DNA of 64,000 nucleotides from positions 296,847 through 360,846 of the forward strand of contig NW_003314269.1 in assembly GCF_000143415.4 (NCBI RefSeq). Direction: 5' to 3'. Origin of the DNA: Selaginella moellendorffii (Eukaryota; Streptophyta; Lycopodiopsida; Selaginellales; Selaginellaceae). The stretch's first letter is position 1; each line of letters begins with the position of its first letter. The notes beneath the pieces are model-generated. The model did not search any database and was not told the DNA's origin. It saw nothing but the letters and a program-made list of their open reading frames with translations. Shown here one piece after another: positions 22,200 to 31,455 of the stretch. Made by a program: the position numbers and the translations under genes.

Positions 22200-24384
22200 A
22201 ACAATAAAACAGAGTTAGCCTTAACCCTGACGGCGAGGAAGTGCGTGCTAGAACAGCACAAGGGTAAGCTTGAGTGGCAAGAAAATCTTGAGGTCACAAG
22301 TGCACTAGAGACTGGTCATCAACTAAGCACCCTCATCCATCTCAAACGAGTGCATCAAATTCTAAGAAACACACCAATCGAGAGAAACAAGAAGAAAGCA
22401 AGTAGAAAAAAGAGTGCCCACAAAAGAAGCAAGAAGAGCGTGTTCATGAGTATAGAAAGAGCTCTCATATCTTTTCTTCTATTTGCATCACAGGTACAAG
22501 AGCATTCTCAACAGTGCCAAAGAGTCGACACAATGTGAACCAAGCAAACTCCCAAGACAGATACCATCATCCTCTCACAAAATCTCGAATGGCAATTTAA
22601 TGCCGATGTCAAGCATTGGACTCGCACTCACAGCCTCTTCAACTTTGCAGAATGAATGGCGGGATATCTCATAAATCAAGTGAGCAATGAGAAGGCTCAC
22701 TTGATGGATCTCGCCACCGGCCAGGTTGAACTTGAAGATTCGGAGGTGGCAGCAGCTCTATGTCTCCCAGACGAAGGCGAGCCAGTCTCTGCTCCATGCA
22801 CATAGGCTTTAAGTCACGACATCATGAAAGATCCCGAGAGCTACAATTTGGCGCTTAGTTTGCAATTCTCCAACATCAAGGACAAGCTTTACAAAATCTT
22901 CAAGTTCCTTGTTCTCAGCCTGGAATTTTGGAAGACTGCCACGACAGTGAGCAGATTAGTGGCCTTCATCTATGAAGATCTTCAAGCTGGGAAGAAAGTG
23001 GATTTAGCAAGATATGTGATCCTGAAGTTTCGTAGGGAACTCAAGAAGGTGACAGTAAATCTCAACACGAGGAGATGTGTGAAGACACTGATACTACCAT
23101 ATGTCCGAGCTATCATCATGCATAGAAGTCAAGCCATGGTGATCTACAGTCCACCACCACTGCCTCTGCAGCACGCAGCCACAAAAAGTTCAAAGCGCCA
23201 AGCTGAAGAACACTTGATGAACACCAAGAAGAAAAAGGTCCAGCGAAAGATAGCAGAAACTCCACAAAGAAAGACACGGGGACAAGGCTGAAGAAACGTT
23301 GTGCCTCCATAGATTGACAGTGACGACAGTGATGTAAAAAATCTAGCATGAAGTGCCGAAACGACAACAACCAACAAGAACCTCTAGCTCCAAAACAAAA
23401 CAGTAGCAGAGTTTGGCACCTACACAGCCATCAACGAAGAGCTTGCAGCCTCCTAGCACACCGCAATCGGATTTGCCACCATCACCACCGCAGGAACCGG
23501 CGCCATCTTTGTCTCCAGGTACAACAATTCCAGTGGACAATCACATTTTGCTGACGTAGGATATTCTTGAAAATCCTGAGACGGTTACAAATCCACCATC
23601 CGTTGAGCAGGGGCACAACACTTTTTACAAACCACGCACACAGCAAGAGCAGACCGCCGAGCAACACCAGCCTCAGCAGCAGCTTCCACCGTTGCAGCCC
23701 GTCGAACAGCACCAACATTAGCTGCCACAACCTGCTGAGTAGCCGTCTCCACCACACCAGCATGCTGAGGAGCAGCCATCTTTGCCACAGCAGCCAACTG
23801 AGCTATAGCAGCCAGCTGAACCGCACCAGACATTTGCTCCAGCTATCACTGCCGATAACATGCAGCTGCCTCGTTCAACAATGCAACACCAATTTCATCA
23901 CGAGTGTGTGAACAACAAACACCACCACTACAATCAGGAGCAACAGGAGCATCATCATCAGGAGCAGCAGCAACCGAAAGTGATCCATCCCATGCCTACA
24001 AACTTCCTGGAGCAGTACCATAACTCCAACATGGCGGTGTACACATGGGATGGCATGGAGAGCTTTTTTCGCAATGTTTTTGCACGCCCACACGAGGAGA
24101 AAATGGCGAGCATGGCTCAAGAACTTGATCAGGTAAAGGGAATCCTTCGCACTATATAGGCTCATGGACTCCCAATACCAAACACCTGCCGAGAATCATT
24201 TGAGTTAGCACAGCAGTACCAACTTGAGAATGCTCGCCTCACCAAAGAGAACATGGAGCTCAAGGCCCGACTACAAGTGCTCAAGACTGCCATAAAGAAC
24301 TACACTCGCGACGAGCTCGAGGACTACGAGGAAGAACCAGAGGCTAACACCACAACTGCTACTACCACCACAATGAAAGCTTGA
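22200..24384 (+). pseudogene. Extra 3' reading frame(s), Family T
   Basis: Downstream of integrase about 2.2 kb retains coding character. A 155-codon frame (22824-23291) with a helical W/K-rich region (LEFWKTATTVSRLVAFIYEDL, quoted in parts: LEFWKTATT, FIYEDLQAGKKVDLARYV) ends in a basic Lys/Arg tail. Then comes a Pro/Gln/His-rich stretch with several stops (23300-23990). Last is a coiled-coil end (MASMAQELDQVKGIL, LENARLTKENMELKARLQVLK) to about 24384. Some plant Gypsy elements carry an additional 3' frame resembling the so-called plant transposon protein domain; likeness to that is an impression, not a search result. Confidence 0.45.
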
Positions 24385-24734
24385 GCTGCAAGAGCTGCTC
24401 AACTCTAGTCATCGAAGAGTAGAAAGGTACATGCATTATTGCATCATGATTTTTGCACAAAGGCATTTCCTGAGTCAAGAATTGAGATCAGGATTACTTC
24501 TGGTCTAAATTCCTGATTAATAACATACACTCCACTTGCTCAACATCTACTTTTCTCTTCCATGCCTATCTTACTCACTGCCTTCTGGGGATCGAGGTTG
24601 TGAGATGTGCATCAATCTCAGCATCAACATCTTTGCAACAGCACATGGCTAAGTATTTCTTTCCTTTTTATGTTTGGATATAGTTTAGATTAGAGAGGAT
24701 TCACAAGATCATTGTAGAGGTGATTTTGTAGTTC

Positions 24735-25249
24735 TCCACTCTGGGACAAGCTCGAAACTTACTAAATATGGAATGGCGTTAGATTATGAATTTGGACACG
24801 GGACGAACACCATTGTGTTCAGGACCATCTCTACATTCTGTAGATATGCCAAATGAGCAAATTTGAACACTTTCCATAAATAGCATTTGGGACCGAAACG
24901 AAACTAACGCAAAGGGCATGATAGCGAGGGTGTTTGGCAAACATGATAAGCTATCATGTAGCGATATTGAGGGACTAATCTCAATACGCGAGGGTTTTTA
25001 TCAAGCTTGTGCAAAACAGAGCAAAAGAGAACTAACAAGCTAGGCCTAGTATGCTCAGCTAAATAAACACTTAGGAATTCCTTCCTTATGCTCATCTGAC
25101 CAAGTACAGATGCTAAGCTCAGTTTACTAACACTTGAACAAGAGGGGCTGATAAAGGGAACTAGCAATACCAACCTCCTGCCATCGTGGTAGTAAGGAAA
25201 GAGACTGGCCGATAGATAACTTTCGATACCCGAAGTCACATTTGCGACA
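24735..25249 (-). repeat. Family T LTR half (TGTC-side)
   Basis: Matches 50435-50955 (CTCTAGGACAAGCTTGAAAC side) through to the LTR terminus TTTGCGACA at 25249. It stops at 24735, exactly in the LTR interior; the complementary half is the inverted block 14041-14588. The two halves together would give about 1.06 kb, close to the full LTR length elsewhere. Confidence 0.75.
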
Positions 25250-26086
25250 TAAAGACTATGTTGAGCGTGAGTAGTGGTGAGCATCCACAATCTGATGGGC
25301 AAACAGAGTGCATGAATCAACTATTAGAAGATATGCTAAGGTCTTTTATACAAAACTTGACTCGACAGGGAGTATGGGAGAAGCAGTTGCCTTTGCTTCA
25401 ATTTGCTCATAAGAGTGCTCATCAATTGGCTATTAGCATGCCTCCCTTTATGGTGATGTATGGATATAAGCCTAAGTCTTCTGTGAGTTTGAATTTTGCT
25501 TTGGTTCGGGTATCTCATACTTGTGATTTCCTGGAGGATATGCAAGACAAGCTTGAATTGGCAAAGTTGAACATAAAGCAAACTCAAGAGCAAGACAAAA
25601 GATTAGTTGATGAGCATCGTTGTCATCAAGAGTACAAAATTGGTGACAAAATTTTCCTTAAGCTGTCGGATGTACAACAGTCTCTGAAAGAAGGTGGTAG
25701 TGTTAAGTTGTCTCCACAATATTGTAGGCCTTGGACAATTTTACAATGTGTAGGGGATCTTGCATACACTTTGGACTTGCCAGCTAGTTCGAAGATTCAT
25801 CCGACGTTCCATGTGAGCAAGTTTAAAGCGTGTTTGCACTCTAGTGATGTTGTGGATCAGTCCATCATCCAGGTCTTAGAGATTGATGCAGAAAAGGTTG
25901 GTCTGGCCAATATTTTTGCTCAAAAATTGGTGAAAACACGCTAGAAGACAACTAAGGAGTTGTTAGTTCAGTGGAATGGTTATTCCATAGACAAAGCTAC
26001 ATGGGAAATTAAAGATAATGTGAAGAGAGTGTTTCCAAGTTTTGGTTATAACTTAGATAACATTTCTGAGGAAGGGGAGAATTGAG
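25250..26086 (+). pseudogene. Chromovirus integrase C-terminal part and chromodomain
   Basis: Frame of 228 codons from 25258. HPQSDGQTE contains the third catalytic residue (Glu). LLQFAHKSAHQLAISMPPFM and VMYGYKP follow, then the C-terminal GPxx-like domain (YKIGDKIFLKL, CRPWTIL, YTLDLPASSKIHPTFHVS). A TAG at 25942-25944 interrupts before a chromodomain (ELLVQWNGYSIDKATWE) at 25950-26010. The frame ends at a TGA near 26086. A chromodomain after integrase marks the chromovirus branch and is known to steer integration to modified histones. Confidence 0.85.
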
Positions 26087-26300
26087 TTCTATAGCCATAT
26101 TGCTATATGATTTGAACTGTTTGTTCTATTTTCATTCTCTTGTTTCCATGATTGTATTGTCATGTGAAAAAGCTATATTGCTTTCTTTCTTCAACGTTGG
26201 TGTTGTCATTTACACATTTTTTTCCATGGCTGTATTGCCTTGGACTCCCTTCATGTGAGGCTCGTTTAGCTTCTCGAGGCTGTTGTATGTGGCTGGGTCA

Positions 26301-26315
26301 TGAAGGAGGGGAGAA
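26301..26315 (+). promoter_or_regulatory. Polypurine tract, chromovirus
   Basis: TGAAGGAGGGGAGAA immediately before the TG of the 3' LTR at 26316, the normal plus-strand primer position. Confidence 0.75.
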
Positions 26316-26416
26316 TGACATGAACCATAGGAATATTCCATGGCCTGTGGGATTTAAAGCCATAACACCTTAAGCATTGGGAGGTTGGCCTAAGGTTCAC
26401 TCTCTTGTTCATTTCA
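26316..26416 (+). repeat. Chromovirus 3' LTR (101 bp)
   Basis: TGACATGAACC to TTCATTTCA, followed by target duplication CATGG. At ~100 bases it is at the very short end for plant Gypsy LTRs. Confidence 0.8.
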
Positions 26417-26689
26417 CATGGTTCTTTAGCAAGCAATAAAAACCCAAAGTTGCTAGAAACCAAAACAACACCAGACTGCCAGTGAAAGCCTAGTGGAACC
26501 AAGATTGCCAATAACATGCTTGACATGAAGGTGATCTAGTGGCATATGAACTACAATGGAAACTCCAAAGCTAGCATGGGCAAGGGTACCATGCCAAACA
26601 AGTCAATGCCTGAAAGACTCACAAGGTGAAGCACAAGCCATCAAAGGCTTACAAGATCTTCCACACCCTGTACCAACTAGTATTCATCA

Positions 26690-28730
26690 AGAACGTAGAA
26701 GTTTGGATATGCCAAATGTATGAGCTCGGGAGCACACCACCAGAATAGTTCCAGTGGACAGGGATGCTGGGTATCACTGTTCTTGAGATGGAGGCAATCA
26801 GTGATTTGCCACAGTGAAAAACAGCCAATGTATGTAGATTCATAACTAAGCTTTTGCAAATGTTGGATGCCAATTGGTTGGCCTCCATCTTGTGTCAACT
26901 CTTCAATAGGATAATGGAGCACCCCTACCATATGGAACATTAACAGAGTCGTCCCAATCTACAAAGTAGGAGACTTGGCAATCCCATTGAATTATTGCAC
27001 CATCATGATGTTGATAATCTTCACCAAAAGGTGGTTGAGAAACACCTTGTGACATGGATGGAAACGAATGGTTGTAAAGCCAAAGGACATGTGGCATTCA
27101 GGCCTCACTACTCTTGCACAGACCACCTAGTCACCCTCTGAGTGACACTTGAAAAGCTATACTATAATCAAAATGTCTCAATCTACGCAAGCTATGTGGA
27201 TATTGTCAAGGCATTTGACAGGGTGTCACAAGCCAAGCTCTTTCAGCATAAGCTCAACATTTCACTTGAGCTGATACAGATGACTCTACAAGAATGTGTA
27301 AGAAGATGGCCTTGGTGTAAATTGTGACACTGGAGTTAGATGGGGATGCCCGCTCTCCCCCACACTATTTGGCTTGTTCATTGATGGGCTTGAAGTAGTG
27401 CTAGCAAGTCAAGCATCTTCCCCAACTTGCAAGGATGATCCTTCATATACTTTTATATGCCAATGATCTTCTACTTTTGGCCATTAGCCAAAGAGATTTA
27501 TAATGTCAGTTTGACGCCTTAGTTGCATTCTGCGATGAAACTGGGCTCACAGTAATATGGCAAAAACGAAGGTGATCGTATTTGGGCTGTGTGTGCTCAC
27601 ATATAAAGGGGAGCCAGTAGAACACATGATAGCATACAAATACCTTGGCTAGTAGACCACAAGTCCCCATGGAAGACCAGAGTTGAGTAGAGAATAACAG
27701 CAGTCTCACAAACATGTGTGATGCTCCAATCTGACTTGAGCAAAGGTCCACAGGTGGGGGGTAAAGCAAACATACTGTATAGTGTTGAATGTTGGGGCCT
27801 TAGCCTTAGCACCCCAAGTGAGACAAACTAGAACCCTTCTTAGCTGCAAAATTTGGTGCGTACAGGACAACAGACCCAATTCTCATTCTTGAATCTAGTC
27901 TTCTCCCTTTAGAGATCCTAGCATGGTGATGCTGCATCATATATGTTAAAAGTGCTTACTTCCTCTACCGCTAAACGCTAGCAGATGCAACAATACAAGA
28001 ATGGCCAAGACTCTAGGGAAAGGGTAGTGAAGTAAGCTGAAGACATGGATAAAAGCTCGGGACGATCTTGAAACACTACACACTAAACTGATAGACCAAT
28101 TAGAGTTCTAGATGTGGCAAACCTTGCAGCAATGGTGTTCCTTGCGAACCATACACAACAGCATATTTGACATTTACGTTGAGACAGTCAACCCCTGGAG
28201 TCAATTTGGATCCAAGGCATATGATGATCTCACACCATGGAACCAAAGTCTACTTGCTAGCTACAGAATGGGACGTCACAGACTTATAGTGGAGCTAGGC
28301 CAACAGCTGAGACCACAAATCCCATGTGAGAGGAGATTCTGCTAAACCTGCTTTGAGCAAGTTCAGGATGTCGAACACATGACCAATGACTGTGCCACGT
28401 ATGCTAAGCTCTGACATGGGGCTGATCTCCATATCATCCTTGGAGGCAAACAGTGGGCGACCAACTCTGGGAGATGGAGCTCAGCTGAGGGGGACGAGGA
28501 AATGCTAGCACTTCGGTGCTCATATTAAAAACATGGCCATGCCAACTGAAGCACATGGACAAAGGTCAGCCACAACCACAAAAACGGCCACAATGGACGA
28601 GATGGATGACATAGACGCCAACAAGAGTGGATGACAAACAACTACGTCAATTGTCACTGCGGCATATTTGAATCCATCAGTCTCATGTGCTGTGAGACCT
28701 TGTAAACATGAATGAATGAATATTTGTGAC
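26690..28730 (+). pseudogene. Non-LTR (LINE) reverse transcriptase remnant
   Basis: Translated in shifting frames it shows the order of a plant LINE ORF2 C-terminal half. The 26.9-27.1 kb part has a basic/NY block and a HVAFRPHYSCTDH motif. SYVDIVKAFDRV near 27190-27230 holds the first catalytic Asp. GCPLSPTLFGLFIDGLE lies near 27345-27395. The active site reads YANDLLLLA near 27455 instead of YADD. FGLC-type downstream motifs follow, and a C...CFEQVQDVEHMTNDC zinc-binding motif near 28345-28400. Stops and shifts are frequent. A TGAATGAATGAAT run at about 28708-28722 may mark the 3' end. It directly borders the gene island. Confidence 0.7.
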
Positions 28731-29784
28731 TTCTCTCCCAGTTGGTGTAAATCCCACACAACATCTTTCTATGGAGCAAGGGATGGAATCAATGTACGTG
28801 ACTTAATGTAATAAAATAAGATACTGAACATTTGAGCTGGAAGAGCAAGTTAGTTCCATCGATGTACCCTAGGCCACAAGCCCCCAACTTGATCCAACTT
28901 TGCCTTGGCAATAAGGTCCACTATGCATGTGGCTTGGTGGGCTTTAACGCGAAGTCCACATAAAGCAATTTTGAACAAAGGCCGGCAGGTGGAAATTAGT
29001 CATATAAGGTTAAAGTGTATATGCAAAATTGCAAACCAAGAAAGGAGACATGTGATTGTCAACTTTGCCATGCTCTTGTGGCTTTTTCTCACTAGTCACT
29101 GGACTTTTTTGTTCCACTTTATAGACAATTTATCTTTTTTTAAATTACAGCCTATGACTGCGCTCCAAGTTGGGAATTTTAAAACCTCCCTGATGGCCCA
29201 ATTTCTTGCCTAGAATCCACTCTCCTTCTTCCTCATTGCACAGCACTACAAATCAAGCAATGCTAATGCCACATGGCAGGGTTCTTTCGTAGATGAAGTC
29301 CCTGAGAATGAAGGTGTAGGAGCCACGTGCCTCTGTTTATAGCCTCCCAAGTGCTGCTCTCTTGGTGGCCTCCACTGCCAAATCCGCTGATCCAGTTAAA
29401 GCGCTTGATGTCCTGCAAGTGAGCCCTAAAATACACGTATTGTTACTGAAACCATGACTACCAGCCATGATTTTTCCCACAACCATGGATACTGAACCAA
29501 GAGGTGGATTTCTTCCTGGTTTATACCAACGATCAAATTCCCACAATATAAAAGGTGCTGGCCCCGAACCATCAATCCTCCGCCCACGTGTCGACCTCTG
29601 TGGCTGCAAAAAGGCCAAGAGGAGCTTGGCGATGGCCAGGTTTCTTCTTCTTCATCTCTTCAGCGCCGCGGAGGATTGGCGTCTACTACCATGTCAATAA
29701 TTTCTCGAGGTTTGCTACCCTGTTTTTTGACCTAAAAAGTTTTGGGCTCACTTTATTAGGGTTTGTAGCTGAGCTGCGGGAGCT
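28731..29784. other. Upstream region of TOM20
   Basis: No recognisable gene. CACAATATAAAAGG near 29543 is a TATA-like element and GCCCACGTGTC near 29580 a G-box-like core. TTAGGGTTTGTAG at 29757-29769 contains a telo-box-like AGGGTTT and could be the end of a 5' leader intron (GT near 29711). A minus-strand frame at 29337-29618 (93 codons) is unassigned. Confidence 0.4.
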
Positions 29785-30681
29785 ATGGACTCGCGCGAGG
29801 ACATGGAGCGCCTCATTTTCTTCGAGGCGACGAGGGAGAAAGCCGCTGCCAATTACGCGCGCTGCCCGGAGGATGCCGATGTGAGTAGCGAAGTTCTTCC
29901 CTTCCCCACTCGTTCATCCTTTCGTTTTCTTCTGTCCAGAATCTGACGCAATGGGGCGGGGCTTTGCTGGAGCTAGCGCATTTCCGGCAAGGGCAGGATC
30001 AGCTAAACATGATCGAAGGTATGGATCGCTGTTGGAATCCGTGCTTGTTTCCACTTACACTTTGCTTTTAGAATCCGAGTCCAAGCTCCGGGAGGCCCTC
30101 GCGATCAATCCCAAAAAGCACGAGACGCTTTGGTGCCTGGGAAACTCGCACACCGCCCACGGTTTCTTGCTCCCAGACAGTGGCAAGGCCAACGAGTACT
30201 TCAAGAAAGCCAGCGATTGCTTCAAGAAAGCCTTGGACGAGGTAAAGAAGAAAAAGAAATCCGTGTTTTTCGAGTTCTAGAGCGTGTCCTTGCAGGAGCC
30301 GAAGAGTGAGCTCTACATGAAATCGCTGGAAATGTCTGCAAAGGTTTGTCTAACTCGAAGCTCCGCGGACTTACTTCTTTTCCTTTGCTTGCCAGGCACC
30401 AAATGTTTATGTGGAGCTTCAAAGACAGGTCCTGAGCCAGCAGCTCGGAATCGGTGGAAGCGGCAGTGGCGGCGGCGCCAATCTCTCGGCAAAGGTGATC
30501 TTCGAGATAGTTTCGAGATAGCTTCTCCTGACAAAGTTCGTCTTTTCTTCCACTTCTCCAGGGAAGGAAGAAGAAGCAAAACAATGACTTCAAGTATGAC
30601 GTTCTCGGCTGGGCTGTGCTCGTCTTGGGTGTCGTCGCATGGCTCGGGATGGCAAAGATCGCACCACCGCGCGCCCTGTAG
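29785..30681 (+). CDS. TOM20: Mitochondrial import receptor subunit TOM20 (plant type)
   Basis: Six exons: 29785-29880, 29940-30018, 30072-30241, 30296-30343, 30396-30494, 30562-30681, all with GT-AG introns of 52-67 bases, giving 203 residues. The protein is a receptor of the outer-membrane TOM complex that recognises presequences of nuclear-encoded mitochondrial proteins. Seen: N-terminal [15 protein letters not shown], tandem TPR-type helices ([56 protein letters not shown]), a Gly/Ser linker ([12 protein letters not shown]), a basic KKK patch, and one C-terminal membrane span about residues 177-197 ([18 protein letters not shown]) with a short APPRAL tail. This is the plant layout, tail-anchored, opposite to fungal and animal TOM20. 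The start is chosen because the N-terminus aligns with plant TOM20 and no earlier in-frame ATG fits. Converges on Cpn10, 119 bases apart. Confidence 0.92.
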
Positions 30682-30800
30682 TAAGCAAAACCTCTCAAAC
30701 CGAGCTCACGGCGACACTCTCTAGCTAGTTTCTGGCATCTAATGTTTCTACGCATAGGAAGAAGGAAAAATCCGATTGTTTTCGTTTGGGTTTAGCAGCA

Positions 30801-31381
30801 TTAGTCGTGAATAATTCCGACAATGTCCTCGTCCCTGAAGAGGTACAAACTGGAAAAATCGAGAAAGAAAGCGTTAGAGAAACGTAGAATGGAAATGGAA
30901 GCTTACTTCTCATCGTTCACTCTATGTCCGCCATGCTCTCCGATTAAAACAGTGTCCCCAACCTTGACGAACACCGGGATGAGTTTCCCACCTTCGGTCA
31001 CCTCTCCGGGGCCAACAGCGACCACTTTGGCCATTGTTACCTGCGAGAGAATCGAAAACTTAGATCAAGGAAAACTCCCAAGTAGATCAAGGATGAGAAA
31101 CTATGCAAGAAACTATGGAGTTGAGAAGGACGAAGAAAAATGATCTAGGAAACAATGAGAACTCCCCAGTAGATCAAGGATGAGAAACTATGGAAGAAAC
31201 TAGTCGAGAAGAAGAACGATCAAGGAAAGGAAAAGCTTACCTCGTTCTCGGAGTAGTGTGATGTGGGCAGTATGATTCCGGCCTTGGTTTTCTCGGCGTG
31301 GCTCTCGATCTTACTGAGGAGGACCCTGGACATCAAGGGAAGGATTTTCTTATTCGCGGGAGCGATCACCTTCATCGCCAT
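30801..31381 (-). CDS. CPN10: Chaperonin 10 (Cpn10/GroES-like), mitochondrial type
   Basis: Three exons on the minus strand: 31381-31241, 31040-30907, 30849-30801, with GT-AG introns of 200 and 57 bases, giving 107 residues. The protein is the co-chaperonin lid of Cpn60, needed for ATP-driven folding in the mitochondrial matrix. Seen: KKILPLMSRVLLSKIE strand, a mobile-loop region (HAEKTKAGIILPT, with the hydrophobic GII-L motif that docks on Cpn60), MAKVVAVGPGEV, PVFVKVGDTVLIGEHGG, and the C-terminal LYLFRDEDIVGIIHD. The single ~10 kDa domain separates it from the double-domain Cpn20 of plastids. No long presequence is visible, as is usual for plant Cpn10. Shares a 74-base divergent spacer with ALDH7. 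Confidence 0.92.
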
Positions 31382-31455
31382 TGCGCTTCGCGGCGTCCTC
31401 TAAAGCCCTAGGGTTTATAGCACCAGCACGCAATCGGCATTAAAACACTTATCTC
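31382..31455. promoter_or_regulatory. Bidirectional spacer between CPN10 and ALDH7
   Basis: Only 74 bases separate the two start codons. It contains AAAGCCCTAGGGTTTATA (31402-31419), whose core is a telo-box (AAACCCTA on the minus strand), a motif common in promoters of plant housekeeping and organelle-biogenesis genes. No clear TATA box for ALDH7 is seen. The transcripts probably have very short leaders or start inside each other's first exon. Confidence 0.55.

Larger units (their letters stand above)
12742..25249 (-). mobile_element. Family T (Tat/Ogre-like) element with inverted interior
   Basis: The outer ends are proper LTR termini (GCTACA-type at 12742, TGTCGC-type at 25249) in minus orientation, flanked by TAGAG (12737-12741) and TAAAG (25250-25254), a target duplication with one change. 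Inside, after the 3' LTR, its polypurine tract and 0.7 kb of T-type internal sequence, the orientation flips at about 14041. There one half of the 5' LTR, the primer site and all coding regions run on the plus strand to about 24734, where the other half of the 5' LTR resumes in minus orientation. The simplest reading is one element with a 10.7 kb internal inversion. Confidence 0.7.
10726..26416 (+). mobile_element. Ty3/Gypsy chromovirus, very short LTRs, split by Family T
   Basis: Bounded by a 70-base 5' LTR and a 101-base 3' LTR, with a perfect 5-base target duplication CATGG at 10721-10725 and 26417-26421. Contents: tRNA-Met-type primer site, broken gag, the end of RNase H and an integrase with C-terminal chromodomain, then a polypurine tract. 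Protease and most reverse transcriptase are missing between about 11.5 and 12.0 kb. A 12.5 kb Family T element is inserted in the integrase core. Confidence 0.85.

Noticed and set aside
29337-29618. 93-codon minus frame upstream of TOM20
   Set aside because: Looks moderately protein-like, but no family recognised and it overlaps the probable TOM20 promoter; kept only as a remark.
30222-30755. 177-codon minus-strand frame
   Set aside because: Antisense of TOM20 exons and introns; no domain, and TOM20 is well supported on the other strand.
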